Shown here: positions 32,117 through 45,745 of the stretch, piece after piece
Layout: each line of letters begins with the position of its first letter
Position numbering within the stretch: position 1 is the stretch's first letter
DNA from: GCA-003244245 sp050699955
Lineage (GTDB): Bacteria > Actinomycetota > Actinomycetes > Mycobacteriales > Pseudonocardiaceae
DNA: 64,000 nucleotides
Assembly (NCBI GenBank): GCA_050699955.1
Contig: JBOHGD010000011.1
Coordinates: forward strand, 45,334-109,333
Reading direction: 5' to 3'
The notes under the pieces: generated by a model
Told to the model about the DNA's origin: nothing
Seen by the model: the letters and a program-made list of their open reading frames with translations, nothing else
Databases searched by the model: none
Program-made: the position numbers and the translations under genes

Positions 32117-33583
32117 CTAGAAGGGCGGGGGCTCCTCGGGATTGGGTGGCGGGTGGGTGGCCAGTGGTTCCGGGTCGGTCAGCGGTGGCGGCTGTGAGTG
32201 GTAGACGTGGCCGCTGGGGGTGGACCAGGTGGTGCAGCCGTCCGGATGATGGGTCACCGTCCAGCCCGGGCTCTGCTTGATCTGGTGATGGCGTCGGCAC
32301 TTGGGGCCGAGGTTGGTTTCGCTGGTCGGGCCGGTGTCGTTGTCCGGGTCGTGCGCGATGCCATGGTCGATGTCGCAGCGGTGGGCGGGCACGCGGCAAC
32401 CTGGGAACTGGCAGGTCTGGTCTCGGGTGATCACCAATCCGGCGAGGTGTTGTGGTGGCCGGTAACGGGTGGTGCCGTAGTCCAGGGGCCGGCCCGAGGC
32501 CGGATCGGTGAGGATTCGCCGCCAGGTACCTCCGGCGGCGAGCTCCCGGGCCACCGCGGCCGGGATCGGGCCGTAACCGGCCAGCTCGCCCGGCAGGTCG
32601 TCGGCGCCGAGAAGCGCAGTGTGGGGGACGGTGACCCGAACATCCACCGCAGCAACATCCACCGCAGCGCGAACGCTCGCCGCGGCGGCGCCCGGCCCCT
32701 GATCGGTGTCCTCGCGAGCGGCGCTGGTGCCCGCACTGCAGAACCCGATCGGGCCCAGCACGAGGTCGACCAGTGCGTCGGCGCGGCGGGCTTCCAGGGT
32801 GCGCTCGTCCTTGGCGAACCCGGCCCGGCGGGCGTATTCGTCGAGCACCGCGAACACGCCGGCGGCGTCGGCCGCCGGGAGGTAGGCCGACAGGGTGGAC
32901 ATTCCGTCGGGCTCCGGCCACATCCGGACCCTGCGCTCGCGCCGGGCCCGCTCGGCCCGTTCCCGCGCGGCGGCAGGATCGGCCGTGAGCACCGCTCGCC
33001 GAGTCGCGGCACGCAACTGTCCGGGGGTCTGCTGCCGGGCTTTGGCCAGCACCTGCCGCTCGACCTGCGCGGTGTGTTCGGCGGAGAGGTTCGCGGTCTC
33101 AGCGTCGAGGATGAGGGCCTTCGTGAGGGTGATCCGGCCCTGCTCCAGCGCCGCCAGCGTGGCGGGCAACCGAGTACACAGCGACCAGGCGTCGTCCACC
33201 CGGCACGCCGCGGTTCGGGCCGAGGTTGCCAGCATCAGACCGACTTCGGCCACCGCCGATTCGTGGGCCTGCACGTCGGGTGCGCCCAACGTCCGGTTTC
33301 GAGCCTCCGCGCTACGCAGGAAAGAGGTCATCTCCCGGATTTGCCCGGCTTGCGCCCAGGCGATGACTCGCTCCCAGCCTCCCACCCGTTCCAGGGCCTC
33401 GAACTCACGATGGCCTGGGCCGGTCTCTGCGGGTTGCGCGAGAAGGTCGGCCAGCAGGCCGTCCGGTAGGTACTCCGACCAGCGCACGGGCTCCGCGCCG
33501 ACGGGCGGGTCCTCGACCAGGTAGTCGATGACGTCGTCGGGCGGTGCGACAGCCGGTGGCGGAGGCAGATCATAATCGAACAC
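32117..33583 (-). CDS. DUF222 and HNH endonuclease domain protein (13E12 family)
   Basis: 488-aa protein. The N-terminal DUF222 region (about 25-330) is helical. The C-terminal HNH nuclease reads CQFPGCRVPAHRCDIDH, then NLGPKCRRHHQIKQSPGW, with both the zinc Cys pairs and catalytic His. Related 13E12 genes in mycobacteria (such as Rv0336 and Rv0515) are LexA regulated. The GTG at 33583 (Val-Phe-Asp-Tyr-Asp) lies inside a perfect SOS box, and the frame upstream of it (open to 33730) is not family-like. Confidence 0.88.
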   Translation of the reverse strand: MFDYDLPPPPAVAPPDDVIDYLVEDPPVGAEPVRWSEYLPDGLLADLLAQPAETGPGHREFEALERVGGWERVIAWAQAGQIREMTSFLRSAEARNRTLGAPDVQAHESAVAEVGLMLATSARTAACRVDDAWSLCTRLPATLAALEQGRITLTKALILDAETANLSAEHTAQVERQVLAKARQQTPGQLRAATRRAVLTADPAAARERAERARRERRVRMWPEPDGMSTLSAYLPAADAAGVFAVLDEYARRAGFAKDERTLEARRADALVDLVLGPIGFCSAGTSAAREDTDQGPGAAAASVRAAVDVAAVDVRVTVPHTALLGADDLPGELAGYGPIPAAVARELAAGGTWRRILTDPASGRPLDYGTTRYRPPQHLAGLVITRDQTCQFPGCRVPAHRCDIDHGIAHDPDNDTGPTSETNLGPKCRRHHQIKQSPGWTVTHHPDGCTTWSTPSGHVYHSQPPPLTDPEPLATHPPPNPEEPPPF

Positions 33584-33591
33584 ATGTTCGA
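33576..33591. promoter_or_regulatory. LexA (SOS) box TCGAAC-N4-GTTCGA
   Basis: TCGAACACATGTTCGA, a perfect inverted match to the actinobacterial SOS box TCGAAC-N4-GTTCGA. It overlaps the GTG start codon of the DUF222/HNH gene, so LexA would sit on the transcription start or initiation codon and block expression until DNA damage. Confidence 0.85.
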
Positions 33592-33677
33592 TGATATTCC
33601 ATGGGGATGTGGCTGGCAACAGACGGCTCCGCAACGTTGGCACAGTGTGCCGGTGCTGCCCGGTGACCTCCCACAGA

Positions 33678-35933
33678 TCACCGCGGCGAATCGGCGCCGC
33701 TCTGGCCGACCTTCCCGTTCGCCGGTGCACCTCGCTTGACGCCGGCGAGCAGCAACTGCGCGACGTCGAGCACCTCGGTGGTGCTGCCCGCCGCGCCCTC
33801 GCTCTCCCGCGTGGTGAGCCCGTCGGTGAGCATCACCCGGCAGAACGGGCATCCGGTGGCGATCTTCGACGTCTCGGTGGCGATCGCCTCGTCGACCCGG
33901 TCCAGGTTGACCCGCTTGCCGATGCGCTCCTCCATCCACATCCGCGCGCCCCCGGCGCCACAGCACATCGACCGGTCCGCGTGCCGCGGCATCTCGGTCA
34001 GCCGCGCACCCGATGCGCCGATCAGCTCGCGCGGCGGTGAGTACACGTCGTTGTGCCTGCCCAGGTAGCAGGGGTCGTGGTAGGTCACCTCGGGCCCGTC
34101 GGCAGCGGCGTCCGCCAGCGGCACCAGCTTGCGTTCCCGTACCAGCTGGTTGAGCAGCTGGGTGTGGTGCACCACCTCGTAGTGCCCTTCGAGCTGTGGG
34201 TACTCCCTGCCGATGGTGTTGAAGCAATGCGGGCAGGTGGTGACGATCTTGCGTCGGCCGGTCTCGCGCCCCTCGAACACCGTGTTGAGCGTCTCGACGT
34301 TCTGCTGCGCCAGCATCTGGAAGACGAACTCGTTGCCCGAGCGGCGGGCCGGGTCACCCGTACAGGTCTCGCCGTCGCCGAGCACCACGTAGTTGACCCC
34401 CGCGCGGTGCAGCAGCTCGGCGGTGGCCCGAACCGTCTTGCGGGCGTTGTCGTCGAAGGCCCCCGCGCAACCGATCCAGAACAGGTACTCGACGTCATCG
34501 GGCAGCTTCTCCCCGGTGAGCCGGGGAACCTCGAAGGCCAGGCCCTTGGCCCAGTCCATCCGGGCGGAGGAGTTCTGCCCCCACGGGTTGCCCTTGTTCT
34601 CCAGGTTCCGGAACAGGGTGCCCAGCTCGCTGGGGAACTCCGACTCGATCAGCACCTGGTAGCGCCGCATGTCGACGATGTGGTCGACGTGCTCGATGTC
34701 CACCGGGCACTGCTCCACGCAGGCCCCGCAGGTGGTGCACGACCACAGCACGTCCGGGTCGATCACGCCGCCCTGCTCGGCGGTGCCCACCAGCGGGCGG
34801 GCGGCCTGCTCCGGACCGGAGCCGGGCACTCGGCCGAACCCGGACTCCGGTACGTGGTGGCCGTTGCCAGCGGCCAGCGCCAGCACGTCGACGTCGCTGT
34901 GGTCCTGGACCGGGGGATCAGGGATGGCCTGTTCGCCCAGCAGGTAAGGGGCCTTGGCGAACAGGTGGTCCCGCAAGTCCATGATCACGAGCTTGGGGGA
35001 CAGCGGCTTACCGGTGTTCCACGCCGGGCACTGGCTCTGGCAGCGACCGCACTCGGTGCAGGTGGCGAAGTCCAGCATGCCCTTCCAGGTGAAGTCCTCG
35101 ACCTTGCCGCGGCCGAAGATGTCGTCCTCACCGGGGTCCTCGAAGTCGATCTCCTTGCCGCCCGACTCCATCGGTAGCAGCGGGCCCAGCGCCTTGGGCA
35201 TCCGCTTGGCCGAGACGTTGATCGGTGCCACGAAGATGTGCAGATGCTTGGAGTACAGCACGATGATCAGGAAGGCCAGCATGACGCCGATGTGCAGCAG
35301 CAGGCCGACCGTCCCGAGCACCTCGTTGGCGCCATCGCCCAGCGGTGCGAGCAGCGCGCCCGCCGCGTGGGAGGCGAACGCCCCGGACCGATAGGGGAAG
35401 GTGCCGGTGTTCACTTCGGTGCCACGGAACAGGAACAGCGTCCAGACCACGTTGAAGATCATGAACAGGATGAGCCACGCGCCGCCGGTGTGGGAGCCGT
35501 AGAAGCGCGAACCCCGCTGCCTGCGCTCCGGCGCCTGGCGCACCCGGATGATCGCGAATGCGATGATCGAGACCAGTACCGCGAGGGCGATGAAGTCCTG
35601 CAGGAAGCCCAGCACCGGCGAGTGCCCGATCAGCGGGAGGGCGAAGTGCTCGTCGAACAGCGCGCCGTAGGCCTCGAGGTAGACGGTGATCAGGATTACG
35701 AAACCCCAGAAGGTGAAGAAGTGCGCGAGACCGGGGACCGTCCACTTCAGCAGCCTGCGCTGGCCGAACACCTCGACCAGTTGGGTCCGCAGTCGCTCGC
35801 CCATGTTCTCGGCGCGGCCGGGAGCCGGCTGGCCGGATCCGATCAAGGTGTAGAGCCACCACGCTCTTCGGCCGGCGAACACGAGGGTCAGGACCGTGAG
35901 TCCTAGGCCGATGGCTAGTCGTGCTGCCATCAC
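33678..35933 (-). CDS. Membrane Fe-S reductase, Rv0338c/EtfD-like
   Basis: 751-aa protein. Five to six membrane helices lie in the first ~240 residues. Next come two 4Fe-4S motifs, CTECGRCQSQCP and CTTCGACVEQCP. Then two CCG (cysteine-rich) domains as in heterodisulfide reductase D, with WIGCAGAFDD, TCPHCFNTIG, YHDPCYLGRHND and SMCCGAGGARMWME. The M. tuberculosis counterpart Rv0338c has been assigned as EtfD, which carries electrons from ETF to the quinone pool. That fits fadE5 nearby. GTG 35933 (seven bases after GGAGGT) or ATG 35930 is the start. Confidence 0.9.
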   Translation of the reverse strand: MMAARLAIGLGLTVLTLVFAGRRAWWLYTLIGSGQPAPGRAENMGERLRTQLVEVFGQRRLLKWTVPGLAHFFTFWGFVILITVYLEAYGALFDEHFALPLIGHSPVLGFLQDFIALAVLVSIIAFAIIRVRQAPERRQRGSRFYGSHTGGAWLILFMIFNVVWTLFLFRGTEVNTGTFPYRSGAFASHAAGALLAPLGDGANEVLGTVGLLLHIGVMLAFLIIVLYSKHLHIFVAPINVSAKRMPKALGPLLPMESGGKEIDFEDPGEDDIFGRGKVEDFTWKGMLDFATCTECGRCQSQCPAWNTGKPLSPKLVIMDLRDHLFAKAPYLLGEQAIPDPPVQDHSDVDVLALAAGNGHHVPESGFGRVPGSGPEQAARPLVGTAEQGGVIDPDVLWSCTTCGACVEQCPVDIEHVDHIVDMRRYQVLIESEFPSELGTLFRNLENKGNPWGQNSSARMDWAKGLAFEVPRLTGEKLPDDVEYLFWIGCAGAFDDNARKTVRATAELLHRAGVNYVVLGDGETCTGDPARRSGNEFVFQMLAQQNVETLNTVFEGRETGRRKIVTTCPHCFNTIGREYPQLEGHYEVVHHTQLLNQLVRERKLVPLADAAADGPEVTYHDPCYLGRHNDVYSPPRELIGASGARLTEMPRHADRSMCCGAGGARMWMEERIGKRVNLDRVDEAIATETSKIATGCPFCRVMLTDGLTTRESEGAAGSTTEVLDVAQLLLAGVKRGAPANGKVGQSGADSPR

Positions 35934-36163
35934 GGCGTCCACCTCCGCAGTGCGCATCAATGAGTTCACGCAGCCTAAACGGGTCCCGGTGCCGGGTCCC
36001 TTCGCAGGCTACGACCAGTTACCGGCCAGTAGCTACTAGCCGGGGGCGTGAGCACTGCCACCGATGGGTCGTCGATTCATGCTCGGCGTGGGTCCTCCTC
36101 CGGTGCGACGTGCCCCTGGTTCGGGAACATCGCCACCGCCTCGCCCGTTGAGTCGGCAGAAAG

Positions 36164-36184
36164 GTTGAGTGAGTCACGCTCAAG
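36164..36184. promoter_or_regulatory. HAIR operator 1 upstream of dnaK
   Basis: GTTGAGT-gagtcac-GCTCAAG: one mismatch per arm from the HspR consensus CTTGAGT-N7-ACTCAAG. HspR, encoded as the last gene of this operon, would repress here. Confidence 0.75.
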
Positions 36185-36219
36185 TCGCCAGTTGACGCTC
36201 TACTGTCGTGGCCAGCAGA

Positions 36220-36240
36220 CTTGAGTCAGGATCAGTCAAG
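36220..36240. promoter_or_regulatory. HAIR operator 2 upstream of dnaK
   Basis: CTTGAGT-caggatc-AGTCAAG: a perfect left arm and a near-perfect right arm of the HspR site, ending 18 bases before the dnaK ATG. A TTGACG at 36192 between the two HAIRs could be the -35 box. Confidence 0.75.
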
Positions 36241-36258
36241 TTCGAAAGGGTTGCTCAC

Positions 36259-38123
<1,865 letters not shown>

Positions 38124-38127
<4 letters not shown>

Positions 38128-38882
38128 GCCGGGAGCCCGACTCCGTGGACGGACGTGCTGGTGATGAGCAGCCGAGGGTCGTGGTGCGAGACAAACGGAG
38201 GATCGATCCGGTGACCGGCAGGATTCGCGTTCCTCCGGGAGACGACCAGCCCGCGGCCGGTGGCGTGCGGGTCGACGAGTCCGGCGGTGCCGACACCGGC
38301 GGCAGCGTGGAGGTGGGAGTCGCGGAGCTGGCCACATTGCGGTCCCAACTCGAGGAACGGACCGGGGACCTGCAGCGCATCACCGCGGAGTACACCAACT
38401 ACCGGCGCCGGGTGGAGCGTGACCGTCAGGTGACGACCGCCTTGGCCAAGTCGCAGGTGGCCGGCGAGCTGCTCACCGTGCTCGACGACATCGAGCGCGC
38501 CGAGGCACACGGCGATCTGTCCGGGGCGTTCAAGGCCGTCGCGGACAAGCTGGTGGCCGGGTTGGCGACGCACGGGCTGGAGCCCTTCGGAGCCACCGGG
38601 GACGAGTTCGACCCGGACGTGCATGAGGCGGTACAGCACAGCACCTCCCGCGATGTCCAGGGACCGACCGTCACCACCGTGCTGCGCCGCGGCTACCGCT
38701 TCGGCGAGCGGGTGCTGCGCCCGGCGATGGTGGTGGTGACCGACGCTGAGTCGCCGGCCTCCGGGCACCCCGCCGAGCCGGACGTCACCTCCCGGGACGC
38801 GGCGACGTTCAGCGGCGACAGTGCTCCTGCGGATGGTTCCGGCGCGCCGTCCGGGGGCCCCGGTCCAGCGCACGAGCACTGA
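38124..38882 (+). CDS. grpE: Nucleotide exchange factor GrpE
   Basis: 252-aa protein, longer than E. coli GrpE because of a charged N-terminal tail (1-65) and a ~35-residue C-terminal tail. The core shows the long coiled coil (LATLRSQLEERTGDLQRI), TAEYTNYRRRVERDR, LLTVLDDIERA and the C-terminal beta domain GDEFDPDVHEAVQHS. It releases ADP from DnaK. Translationally coupled to dnaK by a GTGA overlap and 21 bp from dnaJ. Confidence 0.96.
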
Positions 38883-38903
38883 TGCGGGAGGAGAAGACAT
38901 CCG

Positions 38904-40109
38904 GTGAGCGCGCGGGACTGGATCGAGAAGGACTTCTACGCTGAGCTGGGTGTCTCCTCCTCCGCGTCCGCCGAGGACATCAAGAAGGCGTACCGCAAGC
39001 TGGCGCGGGAGCTGCACCCGGACGCCAATCCGGGCGACGCCAAGGCCGAGGCCCGCTTCAAGTCGGTGTCCGAGGCCTACGGTGTGCTCTCCGACGCCGA
39101 TAAGCGTAAACAGTACGACGAGGCGCGTAGCCTGTTCGGCTCCGGCTTCCGGCCGGGCTCCGGCGGGTTCGGCGCGCCGGGCGGTCCTGGCGGGTTCGAC
39201 CTCGGGGACCTGTTCGGGAACACCGGCGGTCAGTCCGGCGGTGCCGGCGGTGCCGGCGGTCTCGGTGATCTGCTCGGCGGGCTGTTCGCCAACCGTGCCA
39301 ATGCCGGTGCGGGCCGGCATGCCGGAGGGACCCGCCCCCGGCGCGGCGCGGATGTCGAGACCGAGGTCCGGATCGACTTCACCGAGGCCGTCAACGGCGC
39401 CACCGTGCCGCTACGGCTGTCCAGCCCGGCCACCTGCGGTACCTGTGGGGGCACCGGAGCCCGGCCCGGCACGACGCCGCGCAACTGCCCGGTGTGCGGC
39501 GGTACGGGGCTGGTCACCCGCAGTCAGGGTGCGTTCGCCTTCTCCGAGCCGTGCCGGGACTGCCGAGGTGCGGGGCGGATCGTGGACGAGCCGTGCGTGG
39601 AGTGCGGTGGTCAGGGGGTGTCCACCCGGACCCGTGCGCTGACCATGCGGATTCCCGCCGCGGTCGCCGACGGCCAGCGGATCCGGCTGGCCGGGCAAGG
39701 TGAGCCGGGCCTTCGCGGGGCACCTGCCGGGGATCTCTACGTGCTGGTGCACGTCAACCCGCATCCGGTATTCGGGCGTTCCGGTGATGACCTCACGATG
39801 ACGGTGCCCGTGTCGTTCCCCGAGCTCGTCATGGGAGCGACGCTCACCGTGCCGACGCTGGACGGCACGGTGTCGCTCAAGGTTCCCGCAGGCACCGCCA
39901 ACGGGCGCACGCTGCGGGTACGCGGCAAGGGCATCACGGGGCGGCACGGGAAGCCTGGCGACCTGCTGGTGAGCCTGCAGATCGCGGTACCCGCCAAGCT
40001 GGAGCGGGCCGCGAAGGAGGCGCTCGAGGCCTATGCGCAGGCCACCGCTGCGGAGGACCCCCGTGCCGGGTTGCTGACCCGGGCACAGCGCAAGGGGGCG
40101 GCGAGATGA
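38904..40109 (+). CDS. dnaJ: Chaperone DnaJ (type I Hsp40)
   Basis: 401-aa co-chaperone. J domain at about 10-75 with the HPD motif (LHPDANPG), Gly/Phe-rich region (about 76-145), zinc-finger region with four CxxCxGxG-type motifs (CGTCGGTGARPG, CPVCGGTGLV, CRDCRGAGRI, CVECGGQGVS) and C-terminal substrate-binding domains. It stimulates DnaK ATPase. The GTG at 38904 has GGAGGAG upstream. Stop overlaps hspR (ATGA). Confidence 0.96.
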   Translation: MSARDWIEKDFYAELGVSSSASAEDIKKAYRKLARELHPDANPGDAKAEARFKSVSEAYGVLSDADKRKQYDEARSLFGSGFRPGSGGFGAPGGPGGFDLGDLFGNTGGQSGGAGGAGGLGDLLGGLFANRANAGAGRHAGGTRPRRGADVETEVRIDFTEAVNGATVPLRLSSPATCGTCGGTGARPGTTPRNCPVCGGTGLVTRSQGAFAFSEPCRDCRGAGRIVDEPCVECGGQGVSTRTRALTMRIPAAVADGQRIRLAGQGEPGLRGAPAGDLYVLVHVNPHPVFGRSGDDLTMTVPVSFPELVMGATLTVPTLDGTVSLKVPAGTANGRTLRVRGKGITGRHGKPGDLLVSLQIAVPAKLERAAKEALEAYAQATAAEDPRAGLLTRAQRKGAAR

Positions 40110-40564
40110 TCGCCCCGATCCCGCAGGGCGCGAACGAGGACACCCCGGTCTTCGTGATCTCCGTGGCGGCCCAGCTGGCCGGGCTGCACGCGCAGACGCT
40201 GCGTAGCTACGACCGGATGGGGCTGGTGTCCCCCGGTCGCAGCCCGGGGGGTGGTCGCCGGTATTCGGCTCGCGACATCGCGCTGCTGCAGGAGGTGCAG
40301 CGGCTGTCCCATGACCATGGGGTCAATCTGGCCGGGGTCAAGCGGATCATCGAGCTGGAGAACGAGGTGGAGGCGCTGCGCTCCCGGCTGGTCGAGCTCG
40401 CCGCGGAGCTTGATGAGGCGCACACCCAGCTCGCTGCGACACACGCCGCCGCCGAGCAGGCCGCTGCCGCGGTGCACGCCTCTTACCGTCGCGACCTGGT
40501 GCCGGTACGCCCCATCGGCGAGGCCGCACTGGTCGTGTGGCGCCCCCCGCCACGTCGTAGGTAG
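40106..40564 (+). CDS. hspR: Heat-shock repressor HspR (MerR family)
   Basis: 152-aa MerR-type regulator. HTH at about 12-80 (VISVAAQLAGLHAQTLRSYDRMGLV, then GRRYSARDIALLQEVQRLS) followed by a dimerising coiled coil (about 85-125) and a basic tail. It represses the dnaK operon and clpB through HAIR sites, using DnaK as co-repressor in Streptomyces. All sites expected of it are present in this window. Coupled to dnaJ by ATGA. Confidence 0.95.
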   Translation: MIAPIPQGANEDTPVFVISVAAQLAGLHAQTLRSYDRMGLVSPGRSPGGGRRYSARDIALLQEVQRLSHDHGVNLAGVKRIIELENEVEALRSRLVELAAELDEAHTQLAATHAAAEQAAAAVHASYRRDLVPVRPIGEAALVVWRPPPRRR

Positions 40565-40574
40565 AGCCACCAGC

Positions 40575-41753
40575 TCAGTCGAGGGTGAACGGGTCGTACT
40601 TGATCCGGTCGAGCGGAGTGCCCGCGACGAGCATCCGGGACACGGTGGCTCTGATCATCGCGGGCGAGCCGCAGACCAGCACATCCCGATCCGCCCAGGC
40701 ACCGTAGCGGGTGACCACCTCGGCGAGCGTCCCCTGCTCGGTCCTGGCTGCCGGGGCGTCCTCCTCCAGCACCGGGATCACCGTCAGCCACGGGTTCGTC
40801 GCGGCCATACCCGTGATCGTGTCGAGGTCGTAGAGGTCGCCACGGGTACGGCCGCCGAAGAAGAGCTGTACGTCCGGGTTGTCGCCCCAGCGCGTGAGCT
40901 CCTCGACCATGGCGCGGATCGGGGCGATCCCGGTACCACCGGCGATCATCACCAGATCCCGGCCCGCGCTTCGGTCCAGCGACATCCGACCCATCGGCGA
41001 GCCCATCCGCCAGCTGTCGCCGACCCGGGTGTGGCCGACGATCGACCGGCTGACCCAGCCGCCCTCCACCCCGCGGATGTGGAATTCCAACGACCCGTCG
41101 GGCCGGGGAGCGTTCGCCGGGGACAGGTAACGCCACAGCCGGGGTCGCTGCGGCACCTCGACGCTCACATACTGACCGGCTCGATAAGGCAACGGCTGGT
41201 CAGGCTTGACGCGCACCACTGCGACGTCCCAGTTCAGCCGCTGGTGCTCGATGACCTGCGCGGACCACCACGCGGGACCCTGGTCGGTCTCGGCTGCTTC
41301 GAGCATCGTCCTGGCGACCAGACCGAATGCGTCGACCCAGGCCTTCTCCACCTGAGGCGTCCAGGCGGAGCCCGCATATCGCTTGACCGCGCTGATGAGG
41401 GCGTTGCCCACCGCGTCGTAGTGCTGCCCGACGACCCCGAACTTGCGATGATCACGCCCCAGCTGGCGCAGGAACGGCACCAGGTCGTCGGGCCGGTCGA
41501 CCATTTGCACGACGTGCACCAGAGCCCGCAACAGCCGGCTGCGCTGGATCTCCATGTTGGCCGCGAACAGCTCCCGGGTGGCCGGGGCTATCGCGAAGAG
41601 CATCCCGTAGAAGAACCGGGCAGCCTCCTCGGAACACGGCTCGACCACCGCATAGCTCTCGCGGATGAGTCGGACCATGGTGGCGGCGCCACCGGTATCA
41701 GTGGGTTCGCGACCAGGTGGAGGGACTGGTCTCAGCGCGGCGTTGGCGGTCAT
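40575..41753 (-). CDS. Flavohemoprotein-like oxidoreductase (globin + FAD/NAD reductase)
   Basis: 392-aa protein, similar to M. tuberculosis Rv0385. Globin domain about 22-155 (FFYGMLFAIAPATRELF; proximal His in GRDHRKFGV), FAD-binding barrel with RYLSPANAP, and NAD domain with GGTGIAPIRAMV and VCGSPAMIRATV. Members typically detoxify nitric oxide or act as dioxygenase/monooxygenase reductases. It is convergent with hspR with only a 10-bp gap. The start is ATG 41753. Confidence 0.88.
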   Translation of the reverse strand: MTANAALRPVPPPGREPTDTGGAATMVRLIRESYAVVEPCSEEAARFFYGMLFAIAPATRELFAANMEIQRSRLLRALVHVVQMVDRPDDLVPFLRQLGRDHRKFGVVGQHYDAVGNALISAVKRYAGSAWTPQVEKAWVDAFGLVARTMLEAAETDQGPAWWSAQVIEHQRLNWDVAVVRVKPDQPLPYRAGQYVSVEVPQRPRLWRYLSPANAPRPDGSLEFHIRGVEGGWVSRSIVGHTRVGDSWRMGSPMGRMSLDRSAGRDLVMIAGGTGIAPIRAMVEELTRWGDNPDVQLFFGGRTRGDLYDLDTITGMAATNPWLTVIPVLEEDAPAARTEQGTLAEVVTRYGAWADRDVLVCGSPAMIRATVSRMLVAGTPLDRIKYDPFTLD

Positions 41754-41870
41754 AGTCCGGGCGCGTCTTCTCCAAGTGGGCGGCGGGCACGAGGCCCGCG
41801 CGGTCTGTGCGAACTCCCCGACGACGCCGGGCAGGCAAGCTCTCGCTCGGCCCGGTCGCTCAATGATCGC

Positions 41871-41914
41871 TTGGTTCTGTGATCGGTGGTTCTTGGTTCT
41901 GTGATCGGTGGTTA
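41871..41914 (+). repeat. 22-bp tandem duplication
   Basis: TTGGTTCTGTGATCGGTGGTTC followed directly by a second copy differing only in the last base; non-coding, between the flavohemoprotein gene and clpB. (Units at 41871-41892 and 41893-41914.). Confidence 0.85.
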
Positions 41915-42191
41915 CAGTGGGCTCATACTGACTCTGTCGGTGCCGCTGTGCTGCTAGGCGGGTGCTGAGGGGCAGCAGTATGACACGGTAGCTGCCGCTT
42001 CTTTCGAGCCGACGACGCCGTGCGGACCGGGCATTTGGTGCACCCTCCAGTGGTCCCCGGCAGCGGGACTCAACAGTAGAACTGTTCGACGCTGCCGCAA
42101 CCGCTCAGCTCTCGCATCCGGGGACACTTGGGTCAGCGGGCAACGCCGCCGTCTTCGGCCGGGGCGGGAGCCGCTCCGACGGCTGCCGGAG

Positions 42192-42212
42192 ATTGAGCGG
42201 AACACGCTCAAC
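42192..42212. promoter_or_regulatory. HAIR operator upstream of clpB
   Basis: ATTGAGC-ggaacac-GCTCAAC, a near-consensus HspR site (CTTGAGT-N7-ACTCAAG), with perfect inner arm symmetry TTGAGC/GCTCAA. It lies 78 bp before the clpB ATG, so clpB belongs to the same HspR regulon as dnaK. Confidence 0.75.
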
Positions 42213-42289
42213 TTTTCTGACGTTGCAGGTGTAGGCGGGCAGGATGGGCCCCGACAAGACCCGCGTGCGGAGAGAGGGACGCCTCGACG

Positions 42290-44881
<2,592 letters not shown>

Positions 44882-44882
44882 C

Positions 44883-44888
44883 TACGCT
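44883..44888 (+). promoter_or_regulatory. -10 element TACGCT
   Basis: TACGCT seven bases before the GTG at 44896, directly after the clpB stop, so the next gene can be transcribed independently and leaderlessly. Confidence 0.45.
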
Positions 44889-44895
44889 CGGCCCG

Positions 44896-45627
44896 GTGTC
44901 GCCGTGGGTGTGGTTCCTGATCGCCGGGCTGGCCGGCTTCGCCGGCGCGGCACTGCTGCTCGCCGACCACGCCCGCCGTACCGCACACCAGCGGGAACGG
45001 CGGCGTTGGGCGGCACTGCGCGGATGGCGGTTCGTCGTGTCCGACCCCGTGCTCGCGGACCGCTGGCGGCATGGGGTGGTCGCCCGGGGTGGCGCGGGAA
45101 TGGCCAAGAACCTGGTCATCGGCAGTCTGTTCACCCCGTTGGGCCGGCGCCCGGTGCAGATCTTCGACCACGAGCAGAGCGGCAAGGTCTCCAGCGTGGT
45201 CGTCGCGGTGCAGCGGCGGTTCCATGCGGCCGATCTGGTGGTCGAGCTGTGGCTGGCAGACCGGCCGCTTCCCCAGGATCCCGGCCTGGAACTGCTGGGC
45301 GCGGTCGGGGAGCGCTACGGGTTCGTCACCGATCCGGATCGGGCCCGCCCGCTGGTCACACCCGAGCTGGTGGTCGCCTGCAATGCGGTGGGCACGGACA
45401 TCCCGGTCACGTGGCTGGAGCAGGACTGGGTGCTGGCCGCGGCACCGGCCACCGCCACCCCCGCCCGGCTGGAGCGGGTACTGCGGGCGCTGGACGAGAT
45501 CGCCGAGCAACTCGACGCCGCCACCTATCATTCGCAGAGCGCCGAGGCTGCCGACCCGACGATGCCGTCGGCTCTTCGGACCGGGCCAAGCACCGATAAT
45601 CCACCGGCGCCGGGACCCGGACGCTAG
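44896..45627 (+). CDS. Conserved membrane-anchored protein, Rv0383c-like
   Basis: 243-aa protein. One N-terminal membrane span (about 3-27) is followed by RRTAHQRERRRWAALRGWRF and a soluble domain with DRWRHGVVARGGAGMAKNLVIG and LFTPLGRRPVQIFDHEQSG. The neighbourhood (clpB side, pyrE and SpoU methyltransferase nearby) matches Rv0383c in M. tuberculosis. No function known. The C-terminal 30 residues are low-complexity. Confidence 0.8.
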   Translation: MSPWVWFLIAGLAGFAGAALLLADHARRTAHQRERRRWAALRGWRFVVSDPVLADRWRHGVVARGGAGMAKNLVIGSLFTPLGRRPVQIFDHEQSGKVSSVVVAVQRRFHAADLVVELWLADRPLPQDPGLELLGAVGERYGFVTDPDRARPLVTPELVVACNAVGTDIPVTWLEQDWVLAAAPATATPARLERVLRALDEIAEQLDAATYHSQSAEAADPTMPSALRTGPSTDNPPAPGPGR

Positions 45628-45745
45628 CGTCATCGGCGTGTGCCTAGCAGGGGCGAGCGGACGGCCGGGGGTGGGGACACCCCTACCCCGGGGAGGCCAG
45701 CTTGCCGGATGGGCCTGCCGGGATGCAGTCCAGGACGCTTCAGAC

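Larger units (their letters stand above)
41754..42289. other. 536-bp intergenic region upstream of clpB
   Basis: Contains promoters for the divergent flavohemoprotein gene and clpB, a tandem 22-bp duplication (41871-41914) and a HAIR operator (42192-42212). No coding potential beyond short random frames. Confidence 0.6.
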
